Assembly: GCA_009667805.1 (NCBI GenBank)
Contig: CM019069.1
Location: 52,574,422-52,638,421, forward strand
Origin: Leptobrachium leishanense
Lineage: Eukaryota > Chordata > Amphibia > Anura > Megophryidae
Direction of reading: 5' to 3'
DNA length: 64,000 nucleotides
Part shown: positions 24,797 to 34,965 of the stretch, piece by piece
Layout: every line of letters starts with the position of its first letter
Numbering within the stretch: position 1 is the stretch's first letter
Program-made: the position numbers and the translations under genes
Notes under the pieces: generated by a model
Databases searched by the model: none
Seen by the model: only the letters and a program-made list of their open reading frames with translations
What the model was told of the DNA's origin: nothing

Positions 24797-25470
24797 TAGA
24801 CATGTGCACCGATATTTTTTTTTTCGGTTCGGTTCGTTCGTATTTTGTAAATTTTCGTTTCGCCCGATTTCTGTTTCGTTTCGTTTTTCGTATCGACTTT
24901 TTTCGTAATTTCAGAAATTTTCGTGTTTTTCGGAACGTCTGTTCTCCTCGTTTCAAAGTGTCTATTCGTTTTGACGTAAACTAATGGTTTTTCGGATCCG
25001 ATATTTCTGTCGATGCGATAATTCTGCCATTGATATTTCTCATGTTTTACAAGAAGGATACATTGAGATTTCTCTGGTTTCACAACAAGGATACATTGAG
25101 ATTTCTCTGGTTTCACAAGAAGGATACATTGAGAGTTCTCTGATTTTCCAGGAAGGATACATTGAGATTTCTCTGGTTTTGCAGGAAGGATACATTGAGA
25201 TGGGAATGATACAAAATTACAGAATCAGCGATATAACCAAAAAATATGTTGTCCGAAATTACTGAAATGGAACCGAAATCAGGAATGGAGCCGAAATTAC
25301 GAATGAAACGAAAATGATTTTCGATTTTACACATTTCTAGTCCATTCGAAAATTCCGAACAAATCTTCATTTCGTTACATAAATTTTTTCGGATCTGAAA
25401 ATTGGCCGAATCTGAATGCACGAATCGGGAAATTTCGTGAAAATTCCGAAACCCGAAACGCACATCCCTA
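24797..25470. mobile_element. hAT-type element with TTTCG-rich arms
   Basis: Begins TAGACATGTGCACCGAT and ends GAAACGCACATCCCTA. It is flanked by a perfect 8-base duplication GTGATTTT (24789-24796 and 25471-25478). Arms are dense in TTTCG/CGAAA words in opposite orientation. The middle holds a 33-base tandem repeat (25045-25205). No transposase, so non-autonomous, 674 bases. Confidence 0.88.
25045..25205. repeat. 33-base tandem repeat, about five units
   Basis: Units carry GAAGGATACATTGAGATTTC and TCTGGTTTCACAA. Because 33 is divisible by three, the plus strand reads as repeated GYIEISLVSQE within a 93-residue frame (24984-25265). It lies inside a non-coding hAT-type element, so I regard the frame as a by-product. 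Confidence 0.9.
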
Positions 25471-25740
25471 GTGATTTTGCTTAGAATTCTCCGTGCACAA
25501 TCTAGTTTTCTGCAGGGATTATCACATCAGGAGGAATTCAGGAAAGGAAGAGTGAGAGATTTATAGAGAGTAAAAGGGAGAGAGTGATAGAGGGAGAAAG
25601 GAGAGATGAGAAATGGAGAGGAAGACATGGATACAAGGCCCCTGGAGGGGGCGGCAACACTGCAGCGTGCTGTTCCCAGACTCGTGTTATGAGTGTGGGA
25701 GGCACACTGCAGCCAGGGGCGGATCCAGGAGGGAAAATCG

Positions 25741-25920
25741 CCGCCGGCGTTCGTCAGCTGTCCCAAGGAGGCAAGCGGCCGCTGATATGCAGCTTGGCCA
25801 CTCGCCTGGGATGAGAACCACCTGACCGGCTGTGCAGCTGGTCAGGTGGTTCCCTGCCAGCGACCAAGCTGCATATCAGTGGCCGCTCGCCTCCTTGGGA
25901 CAGCTGAAGAATGCCGGCGG
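25741..25920. repeat. 180-base palindrome next to the minisatellite
   Basis: Left arm words CAGCTGTCCCAAGGAGGC, CTGATATGCAGCTTGG and ACCACCTGACC return as complements in the right arm (GGTCAGGTGGT, CCAAGCTGCATATCAG, GCCTCCTTGGGACAGCTG). The left-arm piece AGCTTGGCCACTCGCCTGGG resembles AGCTTGGGCACTCGCCTGGG of the palindrome at 48617-48856. Confidence 0.92.
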
Positions 25921-25926
25921 GCGGAG

Positions 25927-26016
25927 GTGTGAGCTGGGGCTATACACCCCATGTGTGAGCTGGGGCTATACACCCCATGTGTGAGCTGGGGGCTATACAC
26001 CCATGTGTGAGCTGGG
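25927..26016. repeat. Minisatellite, third locus
   Basis: Units of about 27 bases: GTGTGAGCTGGGGCTATACA followed by CCCCAT, three full and one partial. It shares the TGTGTGAGCTGGGG core with the arrays at 1-1740 and 48860-49500 but has CTATACACCC in place of CAAATCC or CAATATATATCC. Confidence 0.95.
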
Positions 26017-26433
26017 GCATGATGCTGGGAGTCGGCGTGACTGGGATGCATGTCACCCCCTGGGGCTGCCCAGAGGCTCTGTGTGTGCTGCAGCACCTGG
26101 GAGCCACGTTCCTGAGAGGCAGCATCCATCTGAAGCTCTCCTAATTTGGAATTATTAAAATCTGGGTGGAATATTTCATTTTTCGAAGTCTTACAGTATT
26201 CAGAATTCTGCTCAGCATTTGTGTATATATTGGGCTTATAGATCTTGTGACCACTATTTGTGTCTTCATAATCGTATCCATGTCCTGAGCTAGGTGTTTT
26301 TAAATGTCTATTGCATATTTAAGTGGAATGCACGGTGTGTGATATATACATACACAAAACACATGGGGGGGGTAGCACTCAACCTAAACTAAGCATTTCA
26401 GTGCAGGTGCGTCTGAAAACAAAATAATACAAA
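26017..26433. other. Intergenic stretch, nothing recognised
   Basis: A GC-rich start (26017-26130), possibly the remaining part of the hAT-like element, passes into AT-rich sequence. No gene signals. Confidence 0.35.
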
Positions 26434-26582
26434 CAAACCAGAGAGCGAGCACTCCAATCAGCACACTCAAAAACCAACAACAGTTTCATGCATGTGAAGA
26501 TAGTACTAGGTTTTATCTTCACATGCATGAAGCTGTTGTTGGTTTTTGAGTGTGCTGATTGGAGTGCTCTCTGGTTTGTTTG
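26434..26582. repeat. Near-perfect palindrome, ~70-base arms
   Basis: AAACAAACCAGAGAGCGAGC through TTCATGCATGTGAAGATA is repeated as its complement after a 12-base spacer around GTACTAGG. One half of a related sequence (GAGAGCACTCCAATCA, CAGCTTCATGCATG) recurs at 30292-30345. Fits a foldback-type non-autonomous element. Confidence 0.9.
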
Positions 26583-26594
26583 TGTGTATATGTA

Positions 26595-28189
26595 TAGTGG
26601 GGCAAAAAAGTATTTAGTCTTTAGGTTATCCCACTTAAAAAGATAAGCGAGACCTGTAATTGTCATCGGTTCACTTCAACTATGAGAGACAAAATGTGAA
26701 AAAAGTCCAGAAAATCACATTGTCTGATTTTTTTTTAAAGAATTTATTTGCAAATTATGGTGGAAAATAAGTATTTGGTCAATATCAAAAGTCCATCTCA
26801 ATACTTTGTCATTGCCAACAAAGGATATATAACAGAGGTCAAACGTTTTCTGTAAGTCTTCACAAGGTTTTCACACACTGTTGCTGGTATTTTTGCTCAT
26901 TCCTCCATGCAGATCTCCTCTAGAGCAGTGATGTTTTGGGGCTGTCGCGGGGCAACACGGACCTTCAACTCCCTCCAAAGGTTTTCTATGGGGTTGAGAT
27001 CTGGAGACTGGCTAGGCCACTCCAGGACCTTGATATGCTTCTTACGAAGCCACTCCTTCATTGCCTGGGTGGTGTGTTTGGGATCATTGTCCTGCTGAAA
27101 GACCCAGCCACGTTTCATCTTCAATGCCCTTGCTGATGGAAGGAGGTTTTCACTCAAAATCTCACGATACATGGTCCCATTCATTCTTCCCTTTACACGG
27201 ATCAGTCGTCCCGGTCCCTTTGCAGAAAAACAGCCCCAAAGCATGATGTTTCCGCCACCACGCTTCACAGTAGGTATGGTGTTCTTTGGATGCAACTCAG
27301 CATTCTCTCTCCTCCAAACATGACGAGTTGAGTTTTTAACAAAAAGTTCTACTTTGGTTTCATCTGACCATATGACATTCTCCCAATCCTCTTCTGTATC
27401 ATCCAAATGCTCTCTAGCAAACTTCAGACGGGCCCGGACATGTACTGGCTTAAGCAGGGGGACACGTCTGGCACTGCAGGATTTGATTCCCTGGCGACAT
27501 AGTGTGTTACTGATGGTAGCCTTTGTTACTTTGGTCCCAGCGCTCTGCAGGTCATTCACTAGGTCCCCCCGTGTGGTTCTGGGATTTTTGCTCACCGTTC
27601 TTGTGATCATTTTGACCCCACGGGGTGAGATCTTGCGTGGAGCCCCAGATCGATGGAGATTATCAGTGGTCTTGTATGTCTTTCATTTTCTAATGATTGC
27701 TCCCACAGTTGATTTCTTCACACCAAGCTGCTGCCTATTGCAGATTCAGTCTTCCCAGCCTGGTGCAGGTCTACAATTTTGTTTCTGGTGTCCTTCGACA
27801 GCTCTTTGGTCTTGACCATAGTGGAGTTTGGAGTGCGTCTGTTTGAGGTTGTGGGCAGGTGTCTTTTATACTGATAACAAGTTCAAACAGGTGCCATTCA
27901 TACAGGTAACGAGTGGAGGACAGAGGAGCCTCTTAAAGAAGACGTTACAGGTCTGTGAGAGACAGAAATCTTGCTTGTTTGTTCTGTAGGTGACCAAATA
28001 CTTATTTTCCACCATAATTTGCAAATAAATTCTTTAAAAATCAGACAATGTGATCGTCTGGATTTTTTTTTTCTCATTTTGTCTCTCATAGTTGAAGTGT
28101 ACCTATGATGACGATTACAGGCCTCTCATCTTTTTAAGTGGGAGAACCTGCACAATTGGTGGCTGACTAAATACTTTTTTGCCCCACTG
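26595..28189 (-). mobile_element. Tc1-type transposon, CAGTGGGGCAAAAAAG ends, second copy
   Basis: Ends TAGTGGGGCAAAAAAG (left, after TA) and, on the complement, CAGTGGGGCAAAAAAG, sitting in a TG/TA microsatellite. Same family as 7481-9057. About 1595 bases with long inverted repeats. The transposase is on the minus strand and broken. Confidence 0.94.
26897..27610 (-). pseudogene. Tc1 transposase, disrupted at both ends
   Basis: The 237-residue frame covers the second half of the DNA-binding domain ([17 protein letters not shown]) and the whole DD34E core: [22 protein letters not shown] and [11 protein letters not shown], with standard 34-residue spacing. The original start near 27817 (MVKTKELSKD on this strand) is cut off by a one-base loss near GCAATAGGCAG and by a Trp-to-stop change about 60 bases on. 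At the far end another Trp codon is TGA, stopping after EEICMEE. The catalytic core itself is intact. Confidence 0.92.
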
Positions 28190-28515
28190 TGTGTGTGTGT
28201 GTGTGTGCATAATATATATAGATATATATATATATACACACACAGGTGAAACTCGAAAAATTAGAATATCGTGCAAAAGTTAATTTATTTCAGTGATGCA
28301 ACTTAAAAGGTGAAACTAATATATGAGACTCATTACATGCAAAGCAAGTTAGTTCAAGCCGTGATATGTCATAATTGTGATGATTTATGGTTTACAGCTC
28401 ATGAAAACCCCAAATCCACAATCTCAGAAAATTCTAATATTACATGCAATCAATAAAACAATGATTGTATATAGAACCATATCGGACCTCTGAAAAGTAT
28501 AAGCTGCATATGTAC

Positions 28516-28809
28516 TCAGTACTTGGTTTGGGCCCCTTTTGCAGCAATTACTGCCTCAATGCGGCAATGTGGCATGGAAGCTATCAGCCTGTAGCACTGC
28601 TGAGGTGTTATGGAAGACCAGGATGCTTCAATAGTGGCCTTCAGCTCTTCTGCATTGTTCGGTCTCATGTCTCTCATCTTTCTCTTGGCAATGCCCCATA
28701 GATTCTCTATGGGGTTCAGGTCAGGCGAGTTTGCTGGCCAATCAAGCACAGTAATCCCACGGTCATTGAACCAGATTTTGGTGCTTTTGGCAGTGTGGGC
28801 AGGTGCCAA
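28516..28809 (-). pseudogene. Tc1 transposase C-terminal piece
   Basis: 97 residues start just after the second catalytic Asp (APAHTAKSTK) and include the Glu in [17 protein letters not shown]. The natural C-terminus is IAAKGAQTKY. It follows a stop codon near 28838 (a Tyr codon changed to TAA) that separates it from the preceding piece. Confidence 0.9.
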
Positions 28810-28839
28810 GTCCTGCTGGAAAATGAAGTCCGCATCCCC

Positions 28840-29112
28840 TTAAAGCTCGTCTGCGGAAGGAAGCATGGAGTGCTCCAAAATCTCCTGGTAGACGGCTGCG
28901 TTTACCCTGGACTTATTGAAGCACCGTAGACCAACACCAGCAGATGACATGGCTCCCCAAATCAACTCAGACTGTGGAAACTTCACACTGGACTTCAAGC
29001 ATCTTGCAGTGTGTGCCTCTCCATTCTTCATCCATACTCTGGGTCCTTGGTTTCCAAATGAGATGCAAAAGTTGCTCTTATCAGAAAAGAGGACTTTGGA
29101 GCCGCTGAGCAA
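28840..29112 (-). pseudogene. Tc1 transposase central piece
   Basis: 91 residues with the first catalytic Asp in LFSDKSNF (the usual Glu of SDES is Lys here), then IWGAMSSAGVGLRCF and ILEHSMLPSADEL, ended by TAA. The upstream junction is frame-shifted relative to the N-terminal piece. Confidence 0.88.
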
Positions 29113-29183
29113 CAGACAAGGTCTGTTTTTCCTTAGCCCAGGTAAGACACTTCTGACGTTGTTTGTTGCTCAGGAGCGTCTTG

Positions 29184-29543
29184 TCAAGCGGAATACGACA
29201 TTTGAAGCCCATGTCCAGGATTCGTCTGTGTGGTGGCTCTTGATGCACTGACTCCAGCCTCCGTCCACTCCTTGTGAAAGTCCCCAACACTTTTGAATGG
29301 CCTTTTCCTGACAATCCTCTCCAGGCTGCGGTCATCCCTGCTGCTTGTGCACCTTTTTCTTCCACATAACTTTCTATTAATGTGTTTTGATACAACACTT
29401 TGGGAACATCCAACTTCTTTTGCAATGACCTTTTGAGGCTTTGCCTCCTTATGGAGGGTGTCAATAATGGTTTTCTGCATAACTGTCAGGTCAGCAGTCT
29501 TTCCCATGATTGTGATTCCTACTGAACCAGACTGAGAGACCAT
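29184..29543 (-). pseudogene. Tc1 transposase N-terminal piece
   Basis: 119 residues containing the paired helix-turn-helix region: MGKTADLTVMQKTIIDTLHK, VGCSQSVVSKHINRKLCGRK and DRSLERIVRKRPFKSVGD. A frameshift near 29240 moves the continuation (PPHRRILDMGFKCRIPL) into the overlapping frame 29081-29464. Confidence 0.88.
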
Positions 29544-29825
29544 TTAAAGGATCAGGAACCCTTTGCAGGTGTTATGGATTAATTAGCTGATTAGAGTGGG
29601 ACAGTTTGAGCCTAGAATATTGCACCTTTTCACAATATTCTAATTTTCTGAGATTGTGGATTTGGGGTTTTCATGAGCTGTAACCATAATCCTCACAATT
29701 ATGACAAGTCACGGCTTGAACGATCTCATATATTAGTTTCACCTTTTAAGTTGCATTACTGAAATAAATGAACTTTTGCATGATATTCTAATTTTTCGAG
29801 TTTCACCTGTGTGTGTATATATGCA

Positions 29826-30178
29826 CACAAACAATTGCAGGAGCATTCATGGTCTTAAAAATAAAACAAACTTTATTGATGATGCATTAAAAGATTACTC
29901 CAACGGTTAAGCTCAAATGTGCGCTTTCATCAGGGATAAGAACAATAACGAATCACCCTTTTATACTGTATGAAATAAAGTCGCTTACCAACCATGTACC
30001 ACGCTACATGGTTGGTAAGCCACGTTTTCATACAGTATAAAAGTAGGGGTGATTCCTTATTGTTCTTATCCCTGATGAAAGCTCACATTTGAGCTGAAAT
30101 GTTGGAGTAATCTTTTAATGCATCATCAATAAAGTTTGTTTTATTTTTAAGACGTGAGTGCTCCCGCAATTGTTTGTA
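29826..30178. repeat. 353-base palindromic element
   Basis: Arms of about 165 bases run from ACAAACAATTGCAGGAGCA inward to ACCATGTA and back. The imperfect right arm includes CATCATCAATAAAGTTTGTT, the complement of the left AACAAACTTTATTGATGATG. The centre is ACCATGTACCACGCTACATGGT. No coding frame. Probably a foldback-type transposable element. Confidence 0.92.
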
Positions 30179-31171
30179 TACTATTCCGCTTTTGGGATTT
30201 AGCACCTCGGCAGTTTGGATCTATCCAGGGCGTTGAGCTAAACTAGTTTTGGTATTTGTATGTATATAATTATATATATATATATTACACAAAACCAGGG
30301 AGAGAGCACTCCAATCAACAGCTTCATGCATGGGTACATTATACCAGATTTTACCACATGTTGGAAAATTCTTGTGTATATAAATATATACACTTTTTTT
30401 AATTAATAAACAATATTTATGTTTATATGAAGAGGAAATGGCTTTTGTAATATGTGCTGTATTTTTCTTTATTGTGTCAACATATTGTTTGTATTCATAT
30501 GAAATAATACCAAAACGATAATAAAACAAATACCAATTAGCTTATCTTGCTCAGCAGGTGGTCTGCAGAAATTGTATATGAATAGCTCAGTAGATGCCAA
30601 TTAATCGTGTGTGCTTGGTGTGATGTAATGAATATGAGGAGGAGCGAATAAACATATTATTTCATACTGTTAACTATAGTGATTTATTTTGTCCCTAATA
30701 TTCTCATTTACTTAATGTCATTTATGAGGCTTTCAGCGCTAACACAGTGAGCTGATGATATCGGTCTCTATTCAGTGGGGTTTTTTCTTCTTCTTATATC
30801 TCCAATGCAAATGCCAAAATATGAATTTCTAATAAGAATTGATTTATACAGTGTTGGAAGACTCTCTTCAGATGCAATTTTTAAAGTGTTTAAAATAAGG
30901 AAAATCAATTTACAGATACATTTCTTGATTTATTACATTAAAACGTTTGAAATCTACAATGCTTTTGTTACTTTGTCACCAAGGCCGTTCATCTGTATTC
31001 TTACTTCCGGCATAGCTCTGATGAATCAGGAGAAAAGCTCAATGTGCATGATGGTAAAAAAAAAAAAATCTCCGAAATAGTGTTTCCATTTGTACAGGAT
31101 GGGGATGTTACATTTCAGTGGACCATAATGTGTCATATTACATTGTGAATTCAAATTGCATGTAAATATAC
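30179..31171. other. Intergenic stretch, AT-rich, with one repeat relic
   Basis: Only the 30292-30345 relic (GAGAGCACTCCAATCA then CAGCTTCATGCATG) is recognisable, as half of the palindrome at 26434. Otherwise AT-rich with TATATA runs and nothing gene-like. Confidence 0.45.
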
Positions 31172-31173
31172 TA

Positions 31174-32320
31174 CAGTTGTGTTCAAAATTATTCAACCCC
31201 CAATGCTGTAAAGGGTTTTAGGGAATTTAGTGTACATTTGTAATTGTATTCAGAATGAAATCCTACAAGGACTTTTTAAAGAACCATATGCAACTAAAAT
31301 GACATCAATTGGTTTTGTAATACAGTAGTAAATGTTTCTTTTGTGAATTCTTCATTGACACAATTATTCAACCCCCTTAAAGACTACCACTCTGAAGAAC
31401 AGAGGTTCATTCAAGTGTTTTCAATCAGGTATTGAAAACACCTGTGGATGTCACGGAGCAGCAATAAAGCATAATAAGCACCAATTAGGCAGCTTTAAAA
31501 TGACTGTGATACTCAGCTCCTTCTAGACATTTACTGGTGTGGTTACAAACATGGTGAAGTCAAGAGAATGGTCCAGGAAGACGAGAAGAGGTGATTACTC
31601 TTCACAGGAAGGGCAATGGCTATAAGAAGACTGTGAAGCATGGCGGGGGGTCAATCATGCTTTGGGGCTGTTTTGCTTCTGCAGGTACAGGGAAGCTTCA
31701 GCGTGTGCAAGGTACCATGAATTCTCTTCAGTACCAGGAGATATTGGATGACAATGTGATGCAGTCCGTCACAAACCTGAGGCTTGGGAGACGTTGGACC
31801 TTTCAATAGGACAATGATCCCAAGCATACCTCCAAGTCCACTAGAGCATGGTTGCAGATTAAAGGCTGGAACATTTTGGAGTGGCCATCGCAGTCACCTG
31901 ACTTAAATCCGATTGGGAACCTCTGGTGGGACTTAAAGAAAGCAGTTGCCGTGCGCAAGCCTAAGAATGTGACTGAACTGGAGGCTTTTGCCCATGACGA
32001 ATGGACGAAGATACCCGTAGATCGCTGCAAGACACTTGTGTCAAGCTATGCTTCACGTTTAAAAGCTGTTAGTACAACATCCTTTTACAGTTATAAGTAC
32101 TAAGATTGAATGTCACTTGGGGTTGAATAAAACTGACAATGATGTGAGCACAGAAAAGACATTTGTGGTTATTTCATTATAAATGTTATGTTATATTTGT
32201 CTGACCTACACGTGCCTCTTTGATTTAATTGTAAGCAAGATGACTGAATGATCAAAATCAATGTCAAACTGGCCAAAACACTCAATTTCAGTGAGGGTTG
32301 AATAATTTTGAACACAACTG
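31174..32320 (+). mobile_element. Tc1-type transposon with internal deletion
   Basis: Ends CAGTTGTGTTCAAAATTATT inward on both sides with TA duplications at 31172-31173 and 32321-32322. Only 1147 bases. The transposase start (ATGGTGAAGTCAAGAGAATGG near 31551) jumps to the region after the first catalytic Asp, so roughly the first half of the gene is deleted. Confidence 0.94.
31591..32103 (+). pseudogene. Tc1 transposase remnant lacking the first half
   Basis: The frame 31591-31809 reads KTVKHGGGSIMLWGCFASAG to RRWTFQ and stops at TAG in place of the second Gln of FQQDND. It resumes after the stop with DNDPKHTSKS and runs to SFYSYKY at 32103. The catalytic Glu of NPIENLW is Gly (NPIGNLW), and the first catalytic Asp is absent with the deleted half. 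Beyond repair as an enzyme. Confidence 0.92.
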
Positions 32321-32426
32321 TAAATCTGCCTCCCAATGTCAACAATCCTGCAACCATATTCAAAGCAATCCCTACAGTCAGGTACATATTAAAGGGATAT
32401 CATTAGAAGTAAAAAAACAAGCTTTA

Positions 32427-33303
32427 CAGGGTTATTCAAAGAGCTCCATATTGTGGCCGAAAGGTAACCGTTCGGTTACCTTTCCTGGCCATTCGGCTAT
32501 CCAGAGAGCAGGCAATTCGCCAAATCCTGGCGAATTGCCTGCACATACGGTGCCTGTTCGGTGCCTGTTCGAGGGCAGTGAATCTCCATAGAGAAGCAAT
32601 GCTTTGGCTATTCAGAGAGCAAAACCCAGCAGTGACAAGTTGCCGAATTGCCCTGCCATTCGGTGGTTTCATTCGACAGGTTTATTCAGGCGAATCCCAT
32701 TAGGCTTCAATGTTAAAAATATTTCCTGTTTTTTAATTCAATAATAAACCGTTCATTATAATATTCTGCAGTAAAAAGCCTTTTTATTTATAGATTTATT
32801 TTTTTTAGGATCTTTTAGGCATTTTTTGGGATTTTTTGCAAACATTTTTTTTCCTTTTTTTGTTTATAAATTGCTTTAGCAGCCCTTTTTATTATCATTC
32901 ATTGGATCTTATATGTACATTTCAGACATTTTCGCTCGGTAGTTTCTTTGTAAACAGCGTTTCACTTTTCAAACATTCAAGCGTACTGTTTTTTTCTTCG
33001 TCTGCGGTGTCGGCTTTTTGCGGCAGCTGCTCTGCGCTGTGATCGCCTCCTGCTCGGGTTTCTCCAGCATCTTCAGCGGGTTTATCCAGATGTTTTTGCG
33101 GGTTTCGGTGTGCGTTCGCCCTCCGTTTTGCGGTGAGTTTTTCCCGGGTTTGCAGCGGCTTTTCCCTGCACTACGACGCCCTGTGGTGCTTGCTGAATAC
33201 ACAGCAGGGTCGCCGAAATGGGATCGCCAAATCGCACCGAATTAAAGTGAACGAAAAGTCACCGAACGTGCGGTGGCTTTTCGATTCTCTTTGAATAACC
33301 CTG
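32427..33303. mobile_element. CAGGGTTATTC-family element, copy 2
   Basis: Inverted ends CAGGGTTATTCAAAGAG with TTA at both flanks (32424-32426 and 33304-33306). The interior follows copy 1 (17288-18127): CAGAGAGCAGGCAATTCGCC, a small duplication of CGGTGCCTGTTC near 32550, an AT-rich middle, and CACCGAACGTGC before the right end. Non-coding. Confidence 0.9.
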
Positions 33304-33306
33304 TTA

Positions 33307-33743
33307 GTCCTGGAATCCCCACTTAAATACCATTTTAATGCAGTTTTGATGTTCGCAATGAAGAGAAATTAGACCTCAGTCCTGTCACCCTGAAGAAATG
33401 CTGGAAGGTGCATCCTCCTCCCTTATTGTAACAAGAAAAGAAATATGACATTTTAAAGCTGCGTCACAACAGCCAAGGAGAGGATAAAGCTGAATATTCA
33501 TGTAATTTAAAGATATACAGTGTAACTGCAAGTTTTATTTTCAGGTATTATGCTGTGCACATATACATTTTTTGTTGTTCCATTGCTTATAATATTATTC
33601 CTGCTAATACAGGACAACAGACCATTTAGATTTTCTTCTGTATTGCATTTACTATATTCACCCCAAAAGCTTTGTCTGTATACCAATAATGCAGGGCCTT
33701 TGTGAAAATATGCAAGAAAAGGGACACAAACTATTGTCTAGAA
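33307..33743. other. Intergenic stretch, nothing recognised
   Basis: AT-rich; no exon, termini or RNA gene seen. Confidence 0.4.
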
Positions 33744-33917
33744 CAGTGTTTCCCAAACCTCTCCTCGGGACCCTCAACCAGGCCAGGTTTTGCAGATCAC
33801 CTTGTGGAAATGCAGACTGAATCCTGCAATCACTGAGCAGCGAATCATATCACCTGTGCTGTGCTTCAGATATCTGGCGAGGCGGAGTGTCTCGAAGACA
33901 GGTTTGGGAAACACTAG
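33744..33917. mobile_element. Short hAT-type element, CAGTGTTTCCCAAACC ends
   Basis: CAGTGTTTCCCAAACC at the left and GGTTTGGGAAACACTAG at the right form inverted ends. The flanks TCTAGAAC and TCTGGAAC resemble an 8-base duplication with one change. Its internal segment 33790-33850 (TGCAGACTGAATCCTGCAAT) is inverted again at 33965-34012, outside the element, so the site has been rearranged or sits in an older inverted repeat. Confidence 0.65.
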
Positions 33918-34036
33918 TCTGGAACAACTGTGGTCCTCAAGTACCCCTAAATGGACAAGTGATATGATTTGCTGCTCAGTGATTGCAGGATTCAGTCTGC
34001 ATTTCCCCAGCGCAATCCTTAAAATCTGATCTGTTA

Positions 34037-34356
34037 GGCCTGTGTCAGACGAGTGTAGTGATGCACCTCCCGATGCCCGTTGCAGCGTTGTGACGTTTTG
34101 GCAGGGCAGGCCACACAGTGTAGCGTGCGCACGAGTTGCGCCCGCTACAACGGACATGCTGAAACCCTCCCCGTCGAAATGCTACGACACGCGCTCAGGG
34201 CTGCAAAGCACGATCCTCCATAGGAGGATTGAGCTTTGCAGCTCCGAGCGCGCTAACTGCGCTCAGCGAGGTGGTCACACGGGCGTCAGAGGAAGGAACA
34301 TCCACTCTCACGGACGTTCCTTCTACTCTGAAGTGCTCTCGACTGACACTGTGGCC
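34037..34356. mobile_element. GGCTAGGGTCAGACG-family element, short variant
   Basis: Begins GGCCTGTGTCAGACGAG and ends CTGACACTGTGGCC, with TTA on both sides (34034-34036 and 34357-34359). The 320-base interior has inverted GATCCTCCATAGGAGGATTGAGC around the centre. The right half matches the piece at 1845-1987. Confidence 0.82.
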
Positions 34357-34738
34357 TTAGGCTTATTTGCGGACCGATGTTGGGAGTCACTGCGCTTTCA
34401 TCCCAATACTAGTTCTGTAAACACTGAACAAGTGAATGAAAAGTGAAAATATACAGATTATTTTAATCTTTTATCTATATCCGTATAAAAATTTCATAAA
34501 TAAAATTGTTTATACTACAGGTTAAGGCATAACTACAAATTTGAAATGGATGTTGCATTGTATTTTCAGAAGAAAGCACTGGATAGTGACGGAGCTAAGA
34601 TGCCTTAATTCCATATATATTTTTCTTCACATTTGCAGTGAGGTAGGTGAGGCTGAATCCCTGCTTAGAAAGTTCTGGTGCATTATAAATACCTCATCTG
34701 GTTGGAGATGAATCCGCTGCAGTTGTTAAGCTGTATTA

Positions 34739-34965
34739 GGCTAGTGTCAGACGAACGCAGTCATCACGTCCGTCGTAGCATTGATTCGTGATCAATAGAG
34801 TCCAACACACAAAGTACGTGTGCACCGAAGTGCGCACACACCACGCAGGTGGCAACGGACATCATTTAGGCCTCGACGTAAAAGCGCTAGGACGGACGCA
34901 CAGAGTGCGCCACGTCTGCGTAGCGGCATGTGTGCGTGATGACGCGACATCGGACGCAGCACATT
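34739..34965. mobile_element. GGCTAGGGTCAGACG-family element, right end lost
   Basis: Starts GGCTAGTGTCAGACGAACGC after TTA and continues CpG-rich (CACAGAGTGCGCCACGTCTG) to about 34965, where ordinary AT-rich sequence begins. It resembles the left half of the longer variant at 54287-54734. Confidence 0.7.

Larger units (their letters stand above)
25712..26016. mobile_element. hAT-like element start, palindrome and minisatellite
   Basis: CAGGGGCGGATCCAGGAGG is a start typical of hAT-like elements whose other end reads TACGCCACTG. It is followed by a palindrome (25741-25920) and then three to four units of the TGTGTGAGCTGGGG minisatellite (25927-26016). The expected right end is not found in the following few hundred bases, so the copy is incomplete or rearranged. 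Confidence 0.6.
28237..29816 (-). mobile_element. Tc1-type transposon, CAGGTGAAACTCGAAAAATT ends
   Basis: Both ends read CACAGGTGAAACTCGAAAAA inward, with TA outside (28235-28236 and within TATATA on the right). The subterminal TTAAAAGGTGAAACTAATAT is also inverted-repeated. Length about 1580 bases. A different family from the other Tc1 elements here. The transposase is on the minus strand in three pieces. Confidence 0.93.
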
